This document shows, in pieces, positions 8,185 to 17,096 of a DNA stretch of 64,000 nucleotides. The position numbers and the translations under genes were made by a program. Origin of the DNA: Dyadobacter sp. CY326 (GTDB lineage Bacteria; Bacteroidota; Bacteroidia; Cytophagales; Spirosomataceae). Where the stretch lies: positions 62,001 to 126,000 of the forward strand of contig NZ_JAJUXI010000002.1 in NCBI RefSeq assembly GCF_021390515.1, in the 5' to 3' direction. Numbering within the stretch: the stretch's first letter is position 1; each line of letters begins with the position of its first letter. A model generated the notes under the pieces. The model ran no database searches, was not told the DNA's origin, and saw only the letters and a program-made list of their open reading frames with translations.

Positions 8185-9522
8185 ATGTCAATAATCCTAT
8201 CTGAATCAGAAGCGAAAGCATTGTTGCAAAAAGTGCTGGCTTATTCCAAAGCGGATGAATGCGAAATAAACCTGCTGGGCGAAGAGCGCGGCAACCTGCG
8301 TTATGCACGAAATGAAGTTTCTACAAGCGGATCGCTCGTTAACCAAAACTTGTCTGTTCAATCCTCTTTTGGCAAAAAAGTGGGCGTCGCGACCATTGAT
8401 GAATTCAGCGACGAATCATTGGAAAAAGTCGTGAGACGGTCCGAAGAACTTGCTCAGCTTGCTCCGGAAAACCCTGAGTATGTGAGCATTCTGGGTCCGC
8501 AGACTTATCTCAAATCGTCCGGTTTCTTTGAATCCACCGCGAGCATCAATGCAGATAAACGCGCTGATGCTGTTGCGAAAAGTCTGGAATTGTCGAGAGG
8601 AAAAAACTTAACCGCCGCCGGTTTTCTGGACAATCAGAAAGGCTATTCGGCAATGATGAATTCCAAAGGTTTGTTCGCTTACTATCCGAGCACGAGTGTC
8701 AACTTTTCACTCACCGTCCGCACGCCAGATGGAACGGGCTCAGGTTACATTGCGCGGGGTTATAGCGATGTAAATAAGCTAGATACAGCCGCAGCAACGA
8801 CCATAGCAATCCAAAAAGCCATGGGTTCGATGAATGCAAAAGCGTTGGAACCTGGAAAATACACAGTCATTCTTGAACCGACTGCGGCAGCGGTTTTATT
8901 GGAAAATATCTATTTCAATTTCGATGCAAGAAGCGCGGATGAAGGTCGCTCGTTCCTGAGCAAGCCGGGTGGAAAAACAAAATTGGGAGAGAAAATCGTC
9001 GACGAACGCGTTAACATTTACTCCGATCCTACGCATCCGGATTTACCCGCATCGCCTTGGTCGGGTGACGGTCAGCCATTGCAGAAAATGAATTGGATTG
9101 AAAAAGGCGTGGTCAAAAACATGGTTTATTCGCGTTATTGGGCACAAAAGAACAATGTGAAAGCTGTTCCTTTTCCAAGCAATGTAATTATGGAAGGCGG
9201 GACTGCGACAATGGAGGAGTTGATCAAATCCACGAAACAAGGGATTTTGGTCACCAAACTTTGGTATATCCGCGAAGTGGACCCGCAAACATTGTTATTA
9301 ACTGGGCTTACGCGCGACGGCACATTTTACATTGAAAACGGCGTCATCAAGCATCCCGTCAAAAATTTCCGTTTTAACGAAAGTCCGGTTATCATGCTCA
9401 ACAATCTGGAAACATTGGGCAAATCGGAGCGGGTTGTGAGCACAGAATCCGACCGGAATTACCTGGTTCCGCCGATGAAAATCAGGGAGTTTACATTTTC
9501 TTCACTTTCCGACGCGGTTTGA
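8185..9522 (+). CDS. tldE: TldE/PmbA-family protein (copy 2)
   Basis: A 445-residue TldE homologue starting at ATG 8185. It shares with copy 1 the segments RYARNEVSTSG, ALEPGKYTVILEPTA, DERVNIYSDP and NESPVIMLNNLE. No signal peptide and no metal motif. Its TGA stop (9520-9522) overlaps the TTG start of the DUF4159 gene in a TTGA junction, which implies translational coupling to the MoxR part of the operon. Confidence 0.9.
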   Translation: MSIILSESEAKALLQKVLAYSKADECEINLLGEERGNLRYARNEVSTSGSLVNQNLSVQSSFGKKVGVATIDEFSDESLEKVVRRSEELAQLAPENPEYVSILGPQTYLKSSGFFESTASINADKRADAVAKSLELSRGKNLTAAGFLDNQKGYSAMMNSKGLFAYYPSTSVNFSLTVRTPDGTGSGYIARGYSDVNKLDTAAATTIAIQKAMGSMNAKALEPGKYTVILEPTAAAVLLENIYFNFDARSADEGRSFLSKPGGKTKLGEKIVDERVNIYSDPTHPDLPASPWSGDGQPLQKMNWIEKGVVKNMVYSRYWAQKNNVKAVPFPSNVIMEGGTATMEELIKSTKQGILVTKLWYIREVDPQTLLLTGLTRDGTFYIENGVIKHPVKNFRFNESPVIMLNNLETLGKSERVVSTESDRNYLVPPMKIREFTFSSLSDAV

Positions 9523-10136
9523 AGCCTTTTTTCTTTACACGAATTCAATACACGTCCGGAAATTGGGACACCGACCAGCGAATGCCGTCTAATTTGCTGC
9601 ATTCGCTGGTTGAATACACCACAATCCCCATTGATGAGCAGGAAAAAGTGGTGCAATTGAATAGCAATGAGATTTTTAAAAGTCCGTTTTGCTATCTGAG
9701 CGGCCACAAGCTCGTTGAGTTTTCCACACAGGAAAGGGATCATTTCAAAAGATATGTGCAAAATGGCGGCTTCGTTTTTGTAGACGACTGCAACCATGAT
9801 ATCGACGGACTTTTCGCCAAATCATTTGAACAGGAAATGGAGCGCACATTTGGACCGCGCGCTTTGCAAAAAATCCCCAATAATCATCCGATTTATCACA
9901 GCTTTTTCAAATTTGAAGACGGCCCGCCCACAACATCTTTCGAGTTGAATGGCTGGGGCGACGATCTCGTGCACGATTATTTGAAAGCCGTCACAATCAA
10001 TGGCAAGATCGGCGTCCTTTACAGCAACAAGGATTACGGCTGCGAATGGGATTACGATTTCAGAAACAAACGCTTCCTGGCCGTTGATAATACGCGTTTT
10101 GGGGTGAATATTGTCGTTTATGCTTTGAATGCCTAA
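9519..10136 (+). CDS. DUF4159 domain protein
   Basis: A 205-residue soluble protein that matches the DUF4159 pattern: TRIQYTSGNWDTD at the start, a central GGFVFVDDCNHD segment, and ERTFGPRALQKIPNNHPIYHSFF. The fold is thought to resemble class I glutamine amidotransferase-like domains, but the function is unknown. In Bacteroidota it commonly precedes moxR and DUF58 genes, as here. Start is TTG 9519, overlapping the tldE stop. It is the joint between the tldDE and moxR halves of the operon. Confidence 0.82.
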   Translation: MKPFFFTRIQYTSGNWDTDQRMPSNLLHSLVEYTTIPIDEQEKVVQLNSNEIFKSPFCYLSGHKLVEFSTQERDHFKRYVQNGGFVFVDDCNHDIDGLFAKSFEQEMERTFGPRALQKIPNNHPIYHSFFKFEDGPPTTSFELNGWGDDLVHDYLKAVTINGKIGVLYSNKDYGCEWDYDFRNKRFLAVDNTRFGVNIVVYALNA

Positions 10137-10148
10137 CCCATTTTTCTT

Positions 10149-11135
10149 TTGGAAACAAACAATTTAACCCACTATAAAACGCTCGTCGCTAAACTGCCAT
10201 TGCTGAAACAAGAAATTGCCAAGGTGATTGTTGGGCAGCAGGAAGCAATTGACGAAATATTGATTTCCCTGCTCGCATCAGGACATTGCCTGCTTGAAGG
10301 TGTGCCTGGCTTGGCAAAGACATTAATGGTGAAAACCATGTCGGAGGCGCTGCATATGAGCTTCAAACGAATCCAATTCACACCTGATCTAATGCCCGGC
10401 GACATCGTCGGAACGGAAATTTTGGAGGAAGATCACGAAACGGGCAAGAAGTTTTTTAAATTTAATCAGGGGCCCATTTTTGCCAATGTGGTTTTGGCCG
10501 ATGAGATAAACCGGACGCCTCCTAAAACCCAAGCCGCTTTACTGGAAGCGATGCAGGAAAAATCGGTCACTTACGGGGGAACGAATTACGGGCTGCCCAG
10601 CCCCTTCCTGATCATTGCCACGCAAAACCCTATCGAGCAAGCCGGAACATATCCATTACCCGAAGCCCAACTCGACAGGTTTTTGCTCTACATCAAGCTG
10701 AATTATCCCAATGAGCAGGAGGAACTGGATATTTTGAAAGGCACAACGGGATCTTTCAAAGCAAGCATTAACCGCGTTTTGGCAGACACTGAAATCGTGG
10801 AATTGCAGAAATTGACGCGGCAAGTGCACATAAGCGACGATTTGATTCATTGGATCAACAAATTGGTGCGCGCCACGCGGCCAGATGGAAGCCCGTCCGA
10901 TTTTGTAAAAGAATGGTGCGATTGGGGAGCAGGCCCGCGCGCAGGCCAAGCGCTTGTGCTATGCGCCAAAGCCCGTGCAGTCCTGAATGAACGCTATTCA
11001 GTGATTCCCGAAGACATTCAAACACTGGCTTATCCCGTTTTAAGACACAGAATCGCAATGAATTTTCGCGCCGAAGCCGAAAACATCAGCACGGATCAGG
11101 TGATTGATCAATTGTTGCGAACCGTGAAAAATTGA
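10149..11135 (+). CDS. moxR: MoxR-family AAA+ ATPase
   Basis: A 328-residue AAA+ ATPase. Walker A is GVPGLAKT at residues 51-58; Walker B with the MoxR signature is VVLADEINRTPPKTQAALLEAMQE; sensor 1 is IATQNPIEQAGTYPLPEAQLDRFLL. MoxR ATPases act with VWA-domain partners as chaperones in assembly of enzymes or envelope complexes. The next gene encodes the usual DUF58 partner. Start is TTG 10149, as there is no in-frame ATG before Walker A. The gap from DUF4159 is 12 bp. Confidence 0.93.
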   Translation: METNNLTHYKTLVAKLPLLKQEIAKVIVGQQEAIDEILISLLASGHCLLEGVPGLAKTLMVKTMSEALHMSFKRIQFTPDLMPGDIVGTEILEEDHETGKKFFKFNQGPIFANVVLADEINRTPPKTQAALLEAMQEKSVTYGGTNYGLPSPFLIIATQNPIEQAGTYPLPEAQLDRFLLYIKLNYPNEQEELDILKGTTGSFKASINRVLADTEIVELQKLTRQVHISDDLIHWINKLVRATRPDGSPSDFVKEWCDWGAGPRAGQALVLCAKARAVLNERYSVIPEDIQTLAYPVLRHRIAMNFRAEAENISTDQVIDQLLRTVKN

Positions 11136-11152
11136 GGTTTATCATTTATGAT

Positions 11153-12061
11153 ATGACAAAAAGCACCGGCCTCCTGGCCTCGCAACTGATCAAGCTGAAA
11201 AATCTGCAACTGACTGGCAAGCTGGTGAGCGAGGAGCTGATGCTGGGCATCCATGCCAGCAAGCGGTCAGGGATTGGCGTGGAGTTTGAGCAATATCGGC
11301 ATTATGAACCTGGCGACGATCCCAAACGCATTGATTGGAAGCTCTTTGCGCGCACGGACAAACATTTGATCAGGGAATCTTCCACAGAAAGTGACAAACA
11401 AGTGCGGTTTGTTCTGGACCTTTCGGGATCGATGAATTATGGTGAAAATGGCGTCACACGACTTCAATATGCACAAATTTTGCTGGCCTCGCTGAGTTAT
11501 CTCTGTTATATTCAGAATGACCAGATGAGTTTGTACACTTTGAAAAACAGCACGATACAAACCATTTCTGCGACCGGAGCTTCTTCATCCGGTAAGCAGG
11601 CTTTTCAGAAAATATTGGTGGGTTTAGAGAAAACCGTGGCCGAGGGGCCATGGCGACTTTCAGGCGACTCAGGTGGCGGGATCAGGTTTCCGGAATTGCA
11701 ATCAAAGAAAAAGGAGCAGCTGATTTTCGTAAGCGATTTCTTGCAGGCGCAGGACGAGTGGCTGGACTTGATTAAGTCACTGGCCAATGCGCACCGTGAA
11801 ATTGTGGTGTTTCAGATTCTCGGCGATCAGGAAGTGGACTTCAATCTGGACGGATTTTACAGGTTCAAAGATTTGGAAACGGGAAAAGAAATTGAGTTAG
11901 ATGCGGTTTCGGTCAGGGAAAAGTTTCGCGAATCGGCAGATTTGTATCTGCAGCAACTGAAAGAAGCATTGCAAATTCCGCATGTGCAATTGGTTCGTGC
12001 GCGCATGAGCGATCCGATCGGAATGGTGTTGAAGACCTTTTTAACCAAAAGAAAAGGATAG
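11153..12061 (+). CDS. DUF58 domain protein (VWA-like MoxR partner)
   Basis: About 302 residues. The DUF58 core is plain: GIHASKRSGIGVEFEQYRHYEPGDDPKRIDWK, followed by a VWA-like segment FVLDLSGSMNYG with the DxSxS metal site. Such proteins pair with MoxR ATPases. I place the start at ATG 11153 (MTKSTGLLASQ); a TTG at 11132 that overlaps the moxR stop as TTGA is an alternative in the same frame. The stop is followed immediately by the ATG of the next gene, so the two are coupled. Confidence 0.88.
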   Translation: MTKSTGLLASQLIKLKNLQLTGKLVSEELMLGIHASKRSGIGVEFEQYRHYEPGDDPKRIDWKLFARTDKHLIRESSTESDKQVRFVLDLSGSMNYGENGVTRLQYAQILLASLSYLCYIQNDQMSLYTLKNSTIQTISATGASSSGKQAFQKILVGLEKTVAEGPWRLSGDSGGGIRFPELQSKKKEQLIFVSDFLQAQDEWLDLIKSLANAHREIVVFQILGDQEVDFNLDGFYRFKDLETGKEIELDAVSVREKFRESADLYLQQLKEALQIPHVQLVRARMSDPIGMVLKTFLTKRKG

Positions 12062-13189
12062 ATGGAATTTTTGAATCCAAATCTGCTGTGGGGAATGCTG
12101 GCGATAACATTGCCGGTTATAATCCATTTTTGGTATCAAAAAAAAGGCAACACGATTGCATGGGCGGCTTCACAGTGGCTTACAGAGAAAACATCGTTGC
12201 AACACCGCGGGCTTCGTTTGGATGAAATTCCGCTGCTTTTGATTCGGTGTCTGCTGGTTATGCTGTTGTCAGTGATGCTAAGCAAGCCCATCATCAATTG
12301 GGTGAAAAGCAAGCACGCGCGGAAGCAAGTTCATTTGGTCCAAAGCAATGCAAATGTGGCCAGCAACTTCCGGTTCGAACTTGAAAGCGCAATGAAAAAA
12401 GGCGAAGAAGTTTTTTGGATAGCGCCGGCGAACATGGAAATGAAGGACATAAACACAGTTCCCCAAAATAGTGATGACCTGCTTTTCTTGCAACAAACCA
12501 TAAACGGATTAAGCGATAAAAATGCTGATATACAGTTGTATATCAGCGATGTACAGAATGTTAGCCAACTTCCGAAAATTTACATTCCCGGTTCTTTTAA
12601 GATCCATAGCATTGCAGATTCGGTGCGAAAACCGGAAAATCCGTTTCTTGGCTTCCGGAAAAAAACCGGAAAAGATGAAATTAATATATTGGTTAACTAC
12701 AAGAATGCAGGCGAGCAGCTGACCGTTCAGGCTGGACTTCTGGCTTTGGCGGAAGTTCATAAAATTCCGTTCAAAGTCGATCTGAATAAGCAACCTGAAA
12801 CGACATATGATTGGATATTTACTGATCAGCCCGTAGTTAATTACAATCCGAAAACGCTCTACGTGATTCCGAAAAAAAATAGCACTGTTAATGCTGCAAC
12901 CAATGTTATTCAGGTTTCCGATTCTTTGCGAATTGCGACATCAGATATGGTAAGAAACGGGCAACTGCCGGAATGGCTGGGAAATCTGATGATCGCACAT
13001 TTTGGATTAGGCAAACCTGGGAATATGCTAAGCGACAAGCAGTTGGCTGCTCATTTTGAATTGACAAAACCAGATAAAACCAGGGGAGAAAGCATTTTCA
13101 GCCAGTGGATCAAGTTACTTTTTGTGCTGACGCTCATGGCTGAGCGTTGGATCGCATTGCGCAAAAATATTCGTACGAGCCATGCATGA
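12062..13189 (+). CDS. BatA-like membrane protein (aerotolerance N-terminal domain)
   Basis: 375 residues. The N-terminus MEFLNPNLLWGMLAITLPVIIHFW is the aerotolerance-regulator (BatA) N-terminal signature, followed by the second helix RCLLVMLLSVMLSKPI. A third hydrophobic stretch lies near the C-terminus (IKLLFVLTLMAERWIAL). The central domain, about residues 90-340, faces the periplasm and has no MIDAS motif visible. Genes of this type follow moxR-DUF58 in Bacteroidota. It starts right after the DUF58 stop and overlaps the next gene by 8 bp. Confidence 0.85.
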   Translation: MEFLNPNLLWGMLAITLPVIIHFWYQKKGNTIAWAASQWLTEKTSLQHRGLRLDEIPLLLIRCLLVMLLSVMLSKPIINWVKSKHARKQVHLVQSNANVASNFRFELESAMKKGEEVFWIAPANMEMKDINTVPQNSDDLLFLQQTINGLSDKNADIQLYISDVQNVSQLPKIYIPGSFKIHSIADSVRKPENPFLGFRKKTGKDEINILVNYKNAGEQLTVQAGLLALAEVHKIPFKVDLNKQPETTYDWIFTDQPVVNYNPKTLYVIPKKNSTVNAATNVIQVSDSLRIATSDMVRNGQLPEWLGNLMIAHFGLGKPGNMLSDKQLAAHFELTKPDKTRGESIFSQWIKLLFVLTLMAERWIALRKNIRTSHA

Positions 13190-15392
13190 ACTTCGAAAAT
13201 TGATCGGTTCGGTGACAAACCAGCTTTACGCCAGCGCCCTTTTGCGCTGTCTGCTGCTGGCCGCTTCGGCTTATCTTTTGGTCTCTGCCTTTGCTGGTTC
13301 TGCGCACGTTGTCAGCATATTGTCCGGTGCTTTTGGTTTTGCGGCTGGCATCGGATTGACGCGCGTGTTTCAAAACAAAAAATTTACGGCCATATCGCTT
13401 ATTCATCAGTATGTGGGCGGCACGGAGTATAGTTTGCACTTGTTGGATAAGGCTGAGCTCAACATTGCAGAACAATTACAAGTGGAGCGAATTGCAGGAA
13501 GGCAGTTTGGTTTTCCTTTTTCAAAATTATATCGCGGATTAGGCGCTTATGTCGGCATAATGTTGTTTGCAGCGGCATTCTATTTTATTTATCCTGAAAT
13601 AAATTTTGGTAAAAAAGAGAAGGAAGTTCGCATTGATAAGAACATTACTGAGCAAAAAGTGAATCCGCTTGTCGCTCCTGAATTTGAGTCTGCCAGCGTC
13701 TTGATAACGCCGCCTGCCTACACAAAAATGCCGAAGCGTGAATCCAATGATCTCAATGTGAGCACAATATCCGGTTCGTCGCTGCAATGGAAAATCACTT
13801 TTACGCACTCGGAAAATCTCGAAGTTCGATTGGCAAACAATCGCGGTGAAGAAATTCCATTCCGGAAGCAACAAGGTTCGTTCATACATTCGGACCGTCT
13901 GACGGGTTCTGGTTTGTATGCCATTAAAGGTTACTGGAAAGATTCGCTTGTTTATCAATCCGAGTTTTACAAGCTGGAAGCCATTCCAGATCTCGCTCCG
14001 AAAATAGAGCCTGTTTCCAAGGAGCTTTACAAATATCATTTTTTGAAAGACAAAAAATCCATCCGGATCTCGGCCAAAATTTCTGACGACTTCCTGGTTA
14101 GGCAAGCATTTATTGTCGCGACTTTGGCCAGAGGTTCGGGTGAAAATGTGAAGTTTCGCGAGGTGAAATTTCCATTGTCGCAATCTGATTTCAAACAGGC
14201 CAATTTGCAAAAAGAGATTAACCTGAACGAGTTGAACTTCGCACCCGGGGACGAATTGTATTACTATTGGGCTGCGGTTGACAACAAAAATCCGCAAGCC
14301 AATTTTAGCAAATCGGACACTTATTTCATCGTTTTTAAGGACACTGCGCAGGTGGAAGATGCCGAATTGGCAACGATGGCGGTGAACATCATGCCGGAAT
14401 ATTTTCGGAGTCAGCGACAGATTATCATTGATACGGAAAAGTTGATTGCTAAACGTAAGAAACTGGCGCAGAGAGAATTCGCATCGGTTTCCAATGAGAT
14501 TGGTTTTGACCAAAAAGTGCTCAGGTTGCGTTATGGGCAGTATTTGGGTGAGGAATTTGAAACAAGCATTGGCGGTGGCGGAGCGCCGCCTCCGGGCGCT
14601 GACGGCGGGAATATGCTGGATGCATTCACGCATAAGTCGGACGGGGAAGGCGAAGCGGCCGAGCGGAGGGCATCGGAACCGGCGCATCAGGATGAGCATG
14701 ACCACGGAAAAGAGCACAGCGAGGCGGGCGAAAAAGATCCGATTGCTGCTTTGATGGAGCAATATGTGCACGCGCACGACGACGCGGAGACGAACACTTT
14801 TTATGAGCAGTCGACGCGGAGCTTGTTGAAAATGGCATTGGAACAAATGTGGCAATCTGAGCTGCATTTGCGGATGTATGAGCCTGAAAAAGCATTGCCT
14901 TTTGAACATAAGGCGCTTGAATATTTGAAATCTGCGCAGCACAAGGCGCGCACTTATGTGAAGAAAAGTAGCTACGATCCACCACCTATTAAAGAGAAAG
15001 AAAAGCGTCTGAGCGGAGAACTGAAAGAGATTAGCAGCGATTTAAACAATGCTAAATTCTTTGATGATAAAAGCACAGCGCAGCTGGCGGCCGAGATTTC
15101 AGGTTTTCTAGAAATTAATGATCGCTCTAAAAATCAGCAGCTTAGCTTACAGCAAATCGGAGCGGCACTCAGCGATCGCCTCATCAATAGCGGTCCTTTT
15201 AATGGTGGTTTGGGAAATTGGGAAATAATCGGGTCGCTGCAAAAGCTCGTTAGCGGAAAAGCGCTCACCATGAAAGAAATGCAGCATCTCAAAACCGATC
15301 TTGCAAAATATACGGATCGTTCCGAGCAAAGCAAACGTGGCTATTTGAGTGAAAAGAAATTGGAACAAGCGTTCTGGAAAAGAATGCAATGA
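13182..15392 (+). CDS. DUF4175-like large membrane protein
   Basis: 736 residues. Two hydrophobic segments near the N-terminus (about residues 18-60) and one at about 120-140 are followed by a long soluble region with the motif VLITPPAYTKMP, typical of the DUF4175-like proteins in these operons. The C-terminal half is rich in Glu, Lys and Gln and helix-forming, with a Gly/Pro patch (GGGGAPPPGADGG) and a His-rich stretch (HQDEHDHGKEHSE) near residues 500-515. Function unknown; context points to envelope quality control with MoxR. A 467-codon open frame lies antisense at 13539-14942 and is a codon-bias shadow. Confidence 0.82.
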   Translation: MHELRKLIGSVTNQLYASALLRCLLLAASAYLLVSAFAGSAHVVSILSGAFGFAAGIGLTRVFQNKKFTAISLIHQYVGGTEYSLHLLDKAELNIAEQLQVERIAGRQFGFPFSKLYRGLGAYVGIMLFAAAFYFIYPEINFGKKEKEVRIDKNITEQKVNPLVAPEFESASVLITPPAYTKMPKRESNDLNVSTISGSSLQWKITFTHSENLEVRLANNRGEEIPFRKQQGSFIHSDRLTGSGLYAIKGYWKDSLVYQSEFYKLEAIPDLAPKIEPVSKELYKYHFLKDKKSIRISAKISDDFLVRQAFIVATLARGSGENVKFREVKFPLSQSDFKQANLQKEINLNELNFAPGDELYYYWAAVDNKNPQANFSKSDTYFIVFKDTAQVEDAELATMAVNIMPEYFRSQRQIIIDTEKLIAKRKKLAQREFASVSNEIGFDQKVLRLRYGQYLGEEFETSIGGGGAPPPGADGGNMLDAFTHKSDGEGEAAERRASEPAHQDEHDHGKEHSEAGEKDPIAALMEQYVHAHDDAETNTFYEQSTRSLLKMALEQMWQSELHLRMYEPEKALPFEHKALEYLKSAQHKARTYVKKSSYDPPPIKEKEKRLSGELKEISSDLNNAKFFDDKSTAQLAAEISGFLEINDRSKNQQLSLQQIGAALSDRLINSGPFNGGLGNWEIIGSLQKLVSGKALTMKEMQHLKTDLAKYTDRSEQSKRGYLSEKKLEQAFWKRMQ

Positions 15393-15425
15393 ACACAACC
15401 TTAGCCGCCCAATGAAAACTTGCGC

Positions 15426-17096
15426 ATGATTGAACTTGATTTTAACTGGTCGGAACCGCTAAACCTGCTGATATTTGCAGTAACCGTTGCATTGCTTCCG
15501 TTGCAATTGTGGTTGTTATTTCGTCAAAAATCGAATGTTTCGGGCCAAAGATTCTGGATTAGAACCGGATTGAATGTGCTTCTCTGGATCGCCATAATGG
15601 CATTTGTTGTTCAGCCTTATCTGGTTAGAGAATCGAAAACTTCGGTAAGCTTCATTGCCGGAAAAGATGTGCCTCGCTCGGTTGCTAACTCGTTGCTGGA
15701 CAGTTTATCCGGATCAGGAAATGTTGTTTCGAATGATTTGGAAGAAAGCACATTTGATACATTGATTCTGGCTGGTCAGGACTTTGATGCTACACTTTTT
15801 CCGAAAATCCTGCAGTCGCAACAGTCGCCGGGCTTGATCAAATGGATTCCTTATTTTCAGAAGAATTTGCCATACGATTTGCAGTGGAAAGAACTGGTTC
15901 GGAATGGTGAAATGCAGGTTTTGTACGGGCGGATCGAATCCACTGAAAAGCATTTAATCAAGCTCAGATATGGCAGCCAAACGCTGGATAGTGTTTCGCT
16001 GAATATTGGGAGCAATCATTTCAAGCTGCAATATCCAAGTTTTACTTTGGGAAGAACAGTTGTTGAATTGAGTGTTAATGAAGCAGTTACCGATACGCTG
16101 CATTACTTCTCACGTTCCACCGCGCCAATGACGGTGCAGTTTATTCTGGACAGCCCCGATTTTGAAAGCCGGGCGCTGGCGAATTGGCTGGGAAAGGCTG
16201 GTAATTCAGTGATTTACACGGCCATTTTGTCCAAAGACATTAAAAGCAAACTCACGATTAACAAAGGCAAGGAGCCGGATATGATCGTTACGGATGCGAC
16301 AAACGCGACTAATGCATTGGTTAAGAAGTCATTACTAAAAGGAAAAAGTATTTTGTTTCTTAATCTTACCAGTCCGCTCAGCGAAGTTTCGGCCATCAAT
16401 GCTGCATTAGGAACCACTTTTCAAGTGAGAAAATCTTCTACCGAAGAATCCGTTGCGATTTGGTCCGGGCTTACTGCATTGCCTTATCATTTTGCGCCAT
16501 CCAATCGTTATTTTCAAATCGCCGGTTATCCTTTTGCAGTTCAGAAAACCACTGGAAATGTTGGCATAAGCCTTTTAAATGAGACTTTTCCTTTGCAGTT
16601 ATCTGGGGATTCGCTTGCATATCAGAAGATTTGGAATGCCGTTTTAGCTCCAATTCGCCCTTTGCTTAAATCCAATATCGACCTTACGGCTCCTATTTTT
16701 CGAGGCTTGGGATCGGAAGTCGCTTTGAACAATTTCCCGGAACCGGTTAAGATGCTTCGGATAGGCGCAGACACAATTTTTCCAGTTTCTTCGGCATTGA
16801 ATCCACGATCCGGGAACGCGATTTTCAAACCGATTGAGTCTGGCTGGATTGCTTTTAACGACTCGCTTGAAACGGAATTATTTGTTGAAGATCAAGCCGT
16901 TAACGCTGGACGTTATAATGCTGCGCTCGTCAGGGACTTTGTCAGATCCTACAATGTTTACAGGGCAAAAATGGATAGTAACGCCGTTGGCTCGGTTCCA
17001 AAAACGAACGGAGTGAAACGCAAGCTTTCCGAATGGATGTGGTTTGGTTTGATCATGTGCTGCTTGCTGTCGGTCTGGATTGAAAGCAAATTATAA
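15426..17096 (+). CDS. Membrane protein, last gene of the moxR operon
   Basis: About 556 residues with two N-terminal membrane helices (NLLIFAVTVALLPLQLWLL and LNVLLWIAIMAFVV) and one at the extreme C-terminus (WFGLIMCCLLSVWI). The large middle part would be periplasmic. This topology matches Bat-like or DUF4159-associated proteins found at the end of such operons, but I see no catalytic motif. ATG 15426 is preferred over TTG 15420. The stop at 17094-17096 abuts the stop of the convergent TPR gene with no spacer. Confidence 0.75.
   Translation: MIELDFNWSEPLNLLIFAVTVALLPLQLWLLFRQKSNVSGQRFWIRTGLNVLLWIAIMAFVVQPYLVRESKTSVSFIAGKDVPRSVANSLLDSLSGSGNVVSNDLEESTFDTLILAGQDFDATLFPKILQSQQSPGLIKWIPYFQKNLPYDLQWKELVRNGEMQVLYGRIESTEKHLIKLRYGSQTLDSVSLNIGSNHFKLQYPSFTLGRTVVELSVNEAVTDTLHYFSRSTAPMTVQFILDSPDFESRALANWLGKAGNSVIYTAILSKDIKSKLTINKGKEPDMIVTDATNATNALVKKSLLKGKSILFLNLTSPLSEVSAINAALGTTFQVRKSSTEESVAIWSGLTALPYHFAPSNRYFQIAGYPFAVQKTTGNVGISLLNETFPLQLSGDSLAYQKIWNAVLAPIRPLLKSNIDLTAPIFRGLGSEVALNNFPEPVKMLRIGADTIFPVSSALNPRSGNAIFKPIESGWIAFNDSLETELFVEDQAVNAGRYNAALVRDFVRSYNVYRAKMDSNAVGSVPKTNGVKRKLSEWMWFGLIMCCLLSVWIESKL

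Noticed and set aside
13539-14942. 467-codon open frame on the minus strand
   Set aside because: It lies wholly antisense to the DUF4175-like gene, whose frame has membrane helices and a known motif. The antisense product is an Arg/Phe/Leu-rich sequence typical of shadow frames.
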